Below, piece after piece: positions 1 to 5,359 of a DNA stretch of 11,889 nucleotides. The notes below the pieces were generated by a model that saw only the letters and a list, made by a program, of their open reading frames with translations, did no database searches and was not told the origin of the DNA. Origin of the DNA: Bryobacterales bacterium. GTDB lineage: Bacteria; Acidobacteriota; Terriglobia; Bryobacterales; Bryobacteraceae. The translations under genes were made by a program, and so were the position numbers. How positions within the stretch are numbered: position 1 is the stretch's first letter; every line of letters starts with the position of its first letter. Location: contig JAUZEU010000536.1 of assembly GCA_030838885.1 (NCBI GenBank), positions 1 through 11,889 of the forward strand, given 5' to 3'.

Positions 1-1633
1 GGTAGGGGTCGAACGTCGCGCCCAAAAACACCAGGCCTCCCGCGGTCACCATGGGTCCGCCGAGCGAGGGGGAACCCATCTCGGGATCCTCACCTTTCCA
101 CGGGATGTAACCCGTGGGCACCTCCCACTTACGTTTTCCGGTGTTTGCGTCGATGGCGGCCATCATACCGTAAGGCGGAGCCGTGCAGGGAGAGCCTTTC
201 GGCGTCAGGAGGAAGTTCCTCTGCATGCCATACGGTGCGCCGAGCTGCGTGGCAGTCTCCCAATCAGGGTGGTCCTTTCTGGCCTGATCCAAGCTTGCGC
301 GCGGGACGAGGCGAGCCACAGCTGCGAGCCTGTTGTACGGGACGAACAGTGTCGCGCTCTTGCTGTCAAAAGCCACTCCGCCCCAAGCCATTCCACCAAT
401 GTTGCCGGGGAACAGCAATGACCCCTGCAGGCTGGGTGGCGTGAACATGCCGTCATAACGAAGCTTCGAGAGTTCTGCCGCACACCAGGTTTTCTCTTCG
501 TCGGTCGGGCCCCACGCCTCCGCGCGAACAGGTCCCAGATGGGCGGGCAATAGCGGAAACGGTTGGGTGGGCGACGCCATTTCACCAGGAACATCGCTCT
601 TTGGCACCGCGCGTTCTTCGATGCCGAAGAGGGGTCTGCCAGTAAGGCGGTCCAGGAGAAACAGGTTGCCCGTCTTCGATCCAACCGCGACGGCAGGCTT
701 ACCTTTCACCGTGATCAGCGCAGGCTGCGATGCGACATCATAGTCCCAAAGGTCGTGATGAACGGTCTGGAAAGACCAGACGATCTTTCCTGTCCTTGCC
801 TGCAGCGCGACCACGGAATTCGCGTACGGATTATTTCCTTTGCGCTCACCGCCAAAATAATCGGGACTGGGGCTGCCTGTGGGGACAAAGACGAGACCGT
901 GTTCGGGATCAGGCGTTATAGCGGACCAGGCGTTGCCCGCGCCGGTCTTCGTACCGGCCAGCGGATCGAAGGTCCAAAGCAGTTTGCCGGTACGAACATC
1001 GAAGCCGCGCACTTCGCCGCTGGGCATATCGGTGCGCCCGTTATCGGCTATGGCGGAGCCGACTACGATCACATCGCCGATGACTGCAGGCGCGGACGTT
1101 TCCTCGTATTCGGACTTATCCTGAACGGGCAGACGAAGGCCCTGCTTCAGATCGTAATGGCCCTCATCGGCAAAGCCTGGAATGGGACGGCCGGTGATTG
1201 CGTCCAGAGCAAAAAGCCGGGCATCAATTGTTCCGATGAAGATGCGGCGCCTGCCTGCGGGGTCGACCCATGTGGCCACCCCGCGATTGGCAAAGTCGCC
1301 CCAGCCTGCCCGCTGATCGATCTGCGGATCAAAGGCCCACTTTTGTTTACCGGTTTCCGGCTCGAGGGCGATCACCCGGCCAAAGGCAGTGGTAATAAAA
1401 AGCGTGTTGTCCGCAAACAGAGGTGTGGTTTCAAACGCAGACTGCTTGCCCCGCAGCCCACCCTTCGCACCCAGATACATGTCACCCGTGTGAAAAGTCC
1501 AGGCGACCGCAAGTTTATCCACGTTGGCGCGGTTGATCGCTGCAAGTGGAGAGTATTTTGCCCCATCGTTTACCTGAGCGCCGGCGAGCGGAACCAGACC
1601 GACCAAAAGGGAAGCAAAGTATCGTGGCGACAT
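1..1633 (-). CDS. PQQ-dependent glucose-dehydrogenase-type quinoprotein, 3' end outside the window
   Basis: This is an uninterrupted minus-strand frame of 544 codons that leaves the window before a stop. The protein would oxidise a sugar or alcohol in the periplasm using pyrroloquinoline quinone and pass the electrons to the respiratory chain. The N-terminus is a short signal peptide (residues 1-19, ending LAGA). The mature protein begins with the quinoprotein signature VNDGAKYSPL, followed by repeated beta-propeller blades of the type VIALEPETGKQKW (88-99), FDVRTGKLLW (211-220) and VVALQARTGKIVW (274-286). HHDLWDYD (292-299) and SKTGN (319-323) are active-site segments; from memory of the family, Asp297 and Lys320 align with the catalytic Asp and Lys of E. 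coli membrane glucose dehydrogenase. GGMAWGGVAFD (413-423) and LGGPMVTAGGLVFLGA (524-539) are also typical. The N-terminal membrane domain of the E. coli enzyme is absent. The frame stays open upstream of 1633, but the signal peptide fixes the ATG. Substrate and any C-terminal cytochrome domain cannot be judged here. Confidence 0.93.
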   Translation of the reverse strand, partial: MSPRYFASLLVGLVPLAGAQVNDGAKYSPLAAINRANVDKLAVAWTFHTGDMYLGAKGGLRGKQSAFETTPLFADNTLFITTAFGRVIALEPETGKQKWAFDPQIDQRAGWGDFANRGVATWVDPAGRRRIFIGTIDARLFALDAITGRPIPGFADEGHYDLKQGLRLPVQDKSEYEETSAPAVIGDVIVVGSAIADNGRTDMPSGEVRGFDVRTGKLLWTFDPLAGTKTGAGNAWSAITPDPEHGLVFVPTGSPSPDYFGGERKGNNPYANSVVALQARTGKIVWSFQTVHHDLWDYDVASQPALITVKGKPAVAVGSKTGNLFLLDRLTGRPLFGIEERAVPKSDVPGEMASPTQPFPLLPAHLGPVRAEAWGPTDEEKTWCAAELSKLRYDGMFTPPSLQGSLLFPGNIGGMAWGGVAFDSKSATLFVPYNRLAAVARLVPRASLDQARKDHPDWETATQLGAPYGMQRNFLLTPKGSPCTAPPYGMMAAIDANTGKRKWEVPTGYIPWKGEDPEMGSPSLGGPMVTAGGLVFLGATFDPY

Positions 1634-1654
1634 GGTGTTTGCGACAATTTGAAC

Positions 1655-2263
1655 GTGATTCAGTATCGCAGGCTCGCGGCCATTTTGCTGGGTGTATGGC
1701 TGGGCGCCGGAATCTTCACCGATCTGGCCGTCACTCAGAATTTTCAGACTGTGGACCGTTTTCTGGCGGCTCCGGGGAGCATAGGAACATCAGTGGAGTT
1801 GAACCGGACGGGCCGCGAACATGCGCGGCTGATTCTGCGCCGCAACGCGGGCGAAGAGAATAACTTCATCTTTGAGAACTGGGAGCGTGCCGAGATGATT
1901 CTCGGCGCCGCTTTGTTCGCCATGCTGTTCTTCGGCGGGCGTCCACAGAAGCTCATGCTGGCAGCAGCTGTATCGATGTGGCTGATTGTTGCTGCGCAGC
2001 ATTTCTTCCTTTCGCCTGAAGTGACGGACATGGGACGGAAGCTTGCCGATCTGCCGGACAATGCAGCGCTGACGAAGCGGTTCTGGACGTTTCACGGCAT
2101 CTACTCCGGATCGGAAATTCTGAAGCTGCTGGTGGGTTTCGCGCTTGCAGTGCGGCTCTCCATCCGGCGCAAATCCGATCCCGATCATTTCGCCAAACAG
2201 TTTGAAACGCAGCGGTCCGGCGCGAGACTCAGTTCCGCCGAACCTGGTGTTCCACGTGGATAA
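1655..2263 (+). CDS. Four-helix inner-membrane protein, possibly DUF4149/TMEM205-like
   Basis: A 202-residue membrane protein of unknown function. Hydrophobic segments lie at about residues 7-25, 79-94, 100-118 and 152-168. A soluble, charged loop separates the first two (about 30-78) and a basic tail ends the chain. The layout, with an early helix holding LLGVWLGAGIF and a late helix preceded by His147, resembles the DUF4149/TMEM205 group, but I assign this only tentatively. The start is chosen as GTG 1655; TTG 1649 is an alternative, and no good ribosome binding site precedes either. The frame runs open far upstream, but that part lies antisense to the quinoprotein gene and is not coding. 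The gene ends 7 bp before the rhomboid ATG, so the two are probably translated from one message. The promoter must lie inside or very near the divergent quinoprotein gene. Confidence 0.7.
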   Translation: MIQYRRLAAILLGVWLGAGIFTDLAVTQNFQTVDRFLAAPGSIGTSVELNRTGREHARLILRRNAGEENNFIFENWERAEMILGAALFAMLFFGGRPQKLMLAAAVSMWLIVAAQHFFLSPEVTDMGRKLADLPDNAALTKRFWTFHGIYSGSEILKLLVGFALAVRLSIRRKSDPDHFAKQFETQRSGARLSSAEPGVPRG

Positions 2264-2270
2264 CCGCCGC

Positions 2271-3071
2271 ATGTGCCCGCATTGCCGGGCCTTCATCACT
2301 ACGTCAGACCGCGTTTGCCCGTACTGCCATGAACCTGTCGGGCCCTCGTACGTGGAGCGGCAGCCCGATAAGAAAATCGGCGGCCTGATTCCGCAAAGCC
2401 ATTTCACCACCGTGCTGATTCTGCTGATCAATGCAGGTCTCTATATCGCGACAGCGTGGCTATCCAGCAGCGTCGGCGAGAACACGGCGCTGTGGGCTTT
2501 TGGTGGTAAGTTTGGCCCGAGCATCTGGCAGCAGCACGAATGGTGGCGATTGGTCACTGCCGGATTTCTGCACGGTGGCGTGACTCACATTCTGATGAAC
2601 AGCTGGGCTCTTTTCCAGTTGGGCGCGCAGGTGGAAGAGCTGTTCGGAACATCGCGTTATCTGGCGATTTACTTCTTCAGCACGGTGGGGGGGTTCTATT
2701 TGAGCGCACGGATGAATTCCGGGTTATCGATAGGATCGTCGGCCGGCATCGCGGGACTCATCGGCGCGATGGTGGCTTTTGGCGTAATGAACCGCTCCAC
2801 CGTGGGCCGCGCGATTCGGAATTTCTATCTGCAGGCGGTGGTCTTCATGCTGGCAATCGGGTTTCTGACCGGTTTCCAAATCGACAATTGGGCGCACATT
2901 GGCGGGCTGACAGCCGGATTCGTGGTGGCGTACGTAGCCGGAACCCCGATCCATTCCACGCGCACAAAAGAAGGTGTCTGGAGAGCGGTCGCCGCAATCT
3001 GCGTGCTCGTTACGGCTTTCTGCTTCATCATGGTTTACACGCATTTCCCCGCGCCGGATCAGCTAAGATAA
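2271..3071 (+). CDS. Rhomboid-family intramembrane serine protease with N-terminal zinc ribbon
   Basis: A 266-residue polytopic membrane protein. Rhomboids cut transmembrane substrates inside the membrane with a Ser-His dyad. Residues 2-19 form a small zinc ribbon with two CPxC pairs (Cys2, Cys5, Cys16, Cys19). The rhomboid core has the loop motif WWR (91-93), the helix-2 residues His101, His106 and Asn110, the nucleophile Ser157 in GSSAGIAGLIGA (155-166), and the general base His209 in AHIGG. About six or seven membrane helices span residues 46-257. The usual GxSG around the nucleophile reads GSSA here, but the later glycines keep family spacing, so the enzyme is probably active. ATG 2271 is preferred because it places the zinc ribbon at the extreme N-terminus and has GTGGA 10 bp upstream. 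In-frame GTG 2256, which overlaps the upstream stop, is possible. The gene lies between a membrane protein and a secreted peptide in the same direction. Confidence 0.92.
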   Translation: MCPHCRAFITTSDRVCPYCHEPVGPSYVERQPDKKIGGLIPQSHFTTVLILLINAGLYIATAWLSSSVGENTALWAFGGKFGPSIWQQHEWWRLVTAGFLHGGVTHILMNSWALFQLGAQVEELFGTSRYLAIYFFSTVGGFYLSARMNSGLSIGSSAGIAGLIGAMVAFGVMNRSTVGRAIRNFYLQAVVFMLAIGFLTGFQIDNWAHIGGLTAGFVVAYVAGTPIHSTRTKEGVWRAVAAICVLVTAFCFIMVYTHFPAPDQLR

Positions 3072-3080
3072 TAGCCACGC

Positions 3081-3248
3081 ATGCGCTATCTCGCTCTCGC
3101 TCTCACCCTTTGTTTTGCAATTGCACCTATGGAAGCCGCGACACGCCATTCCTCGACTCTCCATCAGGTTAAGTCGAAGAAGCGCCGGGCAGCTAAGGCA
3201 CCCAGAAGTAAGAGGACGGTGAAACACGCCGTCCATAAGGCGAATTAG
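3081..3248 (+). CDS. Small secreted, highly basic peptide (55 residues)
   Basis: A short gene starting 9 bp after the rhomboid stop. The product begins with a clear signal peptide (MRYLALALTLCFAIAPMEAA, cut probably after Ala19 or Ala20). The mature part of about 35 residues is dominated by Lys, Arg and His, including KSKKRR (31-36), with no acidic residue and no Cys. Such a peptide could bind anionic surfaces, nucleic acid or membranes outside the cytoplasm, but I recognise no family. No strong ribosome binding site is visible; translation may be coupled to the rhomboid gene. It ends 30 bp before the methyltransferase start. Support is the clean signal peptide, the tight spacing and the consistent composition; homologues would be decisive. 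Confidence 0.6.
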   Translation: MRYLALALTLCFAIAPMEAATRHSSTLHQVKSKKRRAAKAPRSKRTVKHAVHKAN

Positions 3249-3278
3249 AGGAGCCATTCCGTCAGATCCGATTGAGAC

Positions 3279-4331
3279 ATGCGGTTGAACAGCCTCGAAC
3301 AGGATCAGCTGGACTTGTTTCCTCTGACGGGTGGCCGAAGCCGCCCTGAACGGGATGCCGACGCTGCCCTGCCATTGCGAAAGTTCACTTTCATTGACCT
3401 GTTCGCAGGAATTGGCGGGTTTCGGATCGGACTGCAAAAAGTCGGCGGAGAGTGTGTCTTTTCCAGTGAGTGGGATCGGTATTCGCGCCAGACGTATGAG
3501 GCCTGGTTTGGCGAAGCTCCCTTCGGCGATATTCGCGAGGTGAAACCCTCTGAGGTGCCCGACCACGACATTCTGGCCGGAGGCTTTCCATGCCAGCCGT
3601 TTTCGCTGGCCGGAGTCTCGAAGAAGAACAGTCTGGGCCGCGCTCATGGATTTCTGTGTGAGACCCAGGGGACGCTTTTTTTCGAGGTGGCGAAGATCAT
3701 TGCAGAGAAGCGGCCTGCAGCCGTCTTTCTCGAAAACGTGAAGAACCTGCGCTCGCATGATCGGGGGCGCACGTGGCAGGTGATTGAGCGAACGCTGACT
3801 GAACTCGGTTATTGGGTGTTCTCGGGCGTGATCGATGCGGCTGGCTGGGTACCGCAGCATCGCGAGCGTGTTTACATCGTTTGCTTCGACCAGTCCCGAT
3901 TCCCGGAACGCCCGGATTTCTGGTTCCCTTCACCCCCGAAGGGCGAGTCGCGTTTTGCCAGCATTCTCGATCCCGATACTCCGGCCAAATACACGCTTTC
4001 GGCTGGGTTGTGGCAGTACCTGCAGGACTATGCGGCGAAACACCGCGCCAAGGGGAACGGGTTTGGGTTCGGAATTGCAAATCCGGACGGAGTGGCGAGG
4101 ACCCTGAGTGCCCGGTATCACAAGGATGGTTCGGAGATCCTGATCGGGCAGGGCGAGGGAAGGGCGCCGCGCCGGCTTTCACCGCGGGAGTGTGCGCGCC
4201 TGATGGGATTCGACAAATGGTGTGAAGAGAAGATTGTCGTATCCGACACGCAGGCTTACCGGCAGTTCGGCAATGCTGTAGTGCCCAAGGTGATTGAGGC
4301 CGTGGGACGCGAGATTATCAGTGTTTTATGA
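3279..4331 (+). CDS. dcm: DNA (cytosine-5-)-methyltransferase, Dcm type, predicted CCWGG specificity
   Basis: A 350-residue C5-cytosine methyltransferase that moves a methyl group from S-adenosylmethionine to cytosine in duplex DNA. The conserved motifs occur in order: I, FIDLFAGIGGF (38-48); IV, GGFPCQPFS with catalytic Cys105; VI, LENV (151-154); VIII, QHRERVYIV (193-201); and X, AYRQFGNAVVP (326-336). The region between VIII and X, which sets sequence specificity, closely resembles E. coli Dcm as I recall it: KYTLSAGLWQYL, then RAKGNGFGFG, then RTLSARYHKDGSEILI, then PRRLSPRECARLMGF. This predicts methylation of the second C of CCWGG. ATG 3279 is the earliest possible start, because an in-frame TGA lies at 3273-3275. 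It is shorter than E. coli Dcm, mainly at the N-terminus. The stop overlaps the vsr start. No restriction endonuclease gene is nearby, so this looks like a solitary methyltransferase. Confidence 0.95.
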   Translation: MRLNSLEQDQLDLFPLTGGRSRPERDADAALPLRKFTFIDLFAGIGGFRIGLQKVGGECVFSSEWDRYSRQTYEAWFGEAPFGDIREVKPSEVPDHDILAGGFPCQPFSLAGVSKKNSLGRAHGFLCETQGTLFFEVAKIIAEKRPAAVFLENVKNLRSHDRGRTWQVIERTLTELGYWVFSGVIDAAGWVPQHRERVYIVCFDQSRFPERPDFWFPSPPKGESRFASILDPDTPAKYTLSAGLWQYLQDYAAKHRAKGNGFGFGIANPDGVARTLSARYHKDGSEILIGQGEGRAPRRLSPRECARLMGFDKWCEEKIVVSDTQAYRQFGNAVVPKVIEAVGREIISVL

Positions 4332-4828
4332 CCGACGTGCATTCGCCCGAGCAGCGCAGCTTCAACATGTCGCAGATCCGCGGGCGCGACACGAAGCCCG
4401 AGATGTTAGTGAGGCGCAGTCTTCATGCGGCGGGATTGCGATACAGGCTTCATGGCAAAGGGTTGCCGGGTAAGCCGGATGTAGTCTTCGCGGGCGCGCG
4501 GGCAGTGGTGTTTGTGCACGGGTGTTTTTGGCATATGCACCGCTGCAAGTACGGGAAGCCTGCGCCTGTAACTAATAAAGACTTCTGGGCGGAGAAGCGG
4601 CGCGGGAATGCCGGGCGGGATGTGCGTAACCGGGCGCAGTTGAAGGCGGACGGCTGGAAGGTTTTCGAGGTTTGGGAATGCCAGACGCGGGACGCTGAGG
4701 AGTTACAGGCAAAGCTGGCTCCGGTGATTGCATTCGTGCAAGGCTCCGGCAAACGCCTCAGAGTACCTGCGAAGGCCGAAGAGCCGGAAGCAAGCGTTCC
4801 ATTTACAAAGACGGGAAGACCTTCTTGA
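4328..4828 (+). CDS. vsr: Very short patch repair endonuclease Vsr
   Basis: A 166-residue endonuclease that nicks DNA 5' of a T mispaired with G in Dcm-type sequence contexts. It starts repair of the mutation produced when 5-methylcytosine deaminates. The N-terminus (DVHSPEQRSFNMSQIRGRDT) matches the family pattern. Key residues align with E. coli Vsr: Asp51 in LPGKPD, His69 in HGCFWH, and Asp98 in GNAGRD. The structural zinc ligands appear conserved as Cys66, His71, Cys73 and Cys118 (WEC). Thr63 of the E. coli enzyme is Val here. ATG 4328 overlaps the methyltransferase stop in an ATGA arrangement, so translation is probably coupled. The tail after about residue 146 exceeds the family core and lies over an antisense RpiA-like fragment, so it may derive from sequence at a junction. 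Confidence 0.95.
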   Translation: MTDVHSPEQRSFNMSQIRGRDTKPEMLVRRSLHAAGLRYRLHGKGLPGKPDVVFAGARAVVFVHGCFWHMHRCKYGKPAPVTNKDFWAEKRRGNAGRDVRNRAQLKADGWKVFEVWECQTRDAEELQAKLAPVIAFVQGSGKRLRVPAKAEEPEASVPFTKTGRPS

Positions 4829-4928
4829 TTGGGGGGCAACCGGCGGCGATCACAGCGGGCTCCCCGCGTTCGGGTAATAGCAGATGGTTAAACACACCGT
4901 GATCGACGATGCCTTGGATTAGGGTCAA
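4803..4928 (-). pseudogene. Remnant of an RpiA-like C-terminus
   Basis: On the minus strand, a 41-codon frame runs from just after an in-frame TGA (4929-4931) to TAA (4805-4803). It reads IQGIVDHGVFNHLL, then AVIAAG, then PPIKKV. This resembles the C-terminal end of ribose-5-phosphate isomerase A, where a segment like GVVEHGLF is followed by a V-I-x-x-G strand and the chain end. No upstream part of the enzyme is found in any minus frame up to 5300, so if the match is right this is a stranded 3' fragment. Its last 26 bases lie antisense to the end of vsr. The assignment rests on a short match made from memory and could be chance. Confidence 0.35.
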
Positions 4929-5006
4929 TCAGGTTGCCGTTCGGTTAAATCGGCTTTGAGAGCGCGACACAGTGCCGAATGCGGTACCTCGGCGTGCGCG
5001 CAATTT

Positions 5007-5298
5007 CTACCCGGCACTATTCCTTCCGGCGCTCAAGGCTTTCTTCAACTGTGTCTGAATCTCCTTCCGCCGGGAAGGCAGGGGGAGTTGTTCGGCTGCG
5101 ACATTCTTGTCGGGCTGCGTATCTTTACTGCTCGCCTGTTTTCCATTGCTCCGCCCCAATGGCATTATCGTCGTTGCAGGCTTCTTACCATCCGATTCGA
5201 CACTTGGCTCCGCGATGTCGGTGTGTTCACAAACACGTGTGGAACGAGCGCGGTTCAGCGACTGTTCACATTGGCAGGCTGAGTGCTTGGGCAGTCAT
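5007..5298 (-). pseudogene. Frame-broken small minus-strand gene, unknown product
   Basis: On the minus strand, ATG 5298 lies 7 bp after a near-ideal ribosome binding site. It opens a frame that stops after 10 codons (MTAQALSLPM). In the +1 frame, 95 codons are open from 5294 to the TAG at 5009-5007, but they have no ATG, GTG or TTG near the beginning. The peptide in that frame is hydrophilic and protein-like (EPSVESDGKKPATT at its centre, KEIQTQLKKAL near its end), and its third codon positions look richer in G+C than the opposing plus frame. One indel in the first 40 bases would join the two parts. I read it as a frameshifted gene or a remnant and do not recognise the family. The plus strand is also open over 4956-5331, but with a poorer coding appearance. 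Confidence 0.3.
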
Positions 5299-5305
5299 GG
5301 CAGGG

Positions 5306-5312
5306 CTCCTTT
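5306..5312 (-). promoter_or_regulatory. Strong ribosome binding site for the broken minus-strand gene
   Basis: The minus strand reads AAAGGAG, followed by a 7-base spacer and ATG at 5298. This is the strongest ribosome binding site seen in the window after the one at 11811-11820. It marks a translation start that now leads to only 10 codons. Confidence 0.45.
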
Positions 5313-5359
5313 CTCTATCGCACTGACTTAGATTCCTGAAGCTCCGCCTCCTAACTCCA

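Larger units (their letters stand above)
4829..5359. other. Gene-poor region with two minus-strand remnants
   Basis: About 530 bp without an intact gene. It holds the RpiA-like fragment (to 4928), 78 bases with nothing recognised, the frame-broken gene (5007-5298), and about 60 bases before the next plus-strand start with no ribosome binding site or promoter I could defend. A 5-bp GCGGG/CCCGC hairpin at 4855-4867 has no T-run after it. The composition appears less GC-rich than the flanking genes. I read the region as a rearranged or decaying junction. Confidence 0.5.

Noticed and set aside
563..1654. Long open plus-strand frame leading into the membrane-protein gene
   Set aside because: It lies antisense to the quinoprotein gene, whose protein matches its family throughout. 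The open frame is a by-product of GC-rich codon use; only the part from about 1655 encodes a plausible membrane protein.
2145..2270. Upstream extension of the rhomboid frame to 2145
   Set aside because: This part overlaps the end of the membrane-protein gene and gives non-rhomboid sequence before the zinc ribbon; the ribbon normally starts the protein.
1790..2431. 213-codon minus-strand frame over the membrane protein and rhomboid
   Set aside because: It crosses two genes on the other strand and resembles no protein; the rhomboid assignment is secure.
4450..4839. 129-codon minus-strand frame over vsr
   Set aside because: It is opposite a confidently identified vsr with conserved catalytic and zinc residues and has no recognisable product.
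4855..4867. GCGGG-CTC-CCCGC hairpin after vsr as a terminator
   Set aside because: The stem is only 5 bp and has no following T-run, and it lies within the RpiA-like fragment.
4956..5331. Three overlapping plus-strand frames of 74-115 codons in the gene-poor region
   Set aside because: They have Cys/Arg/Trp-rich, unprotein-like sequences and no ribosome binding sites; the minus strand looks more coding-like.
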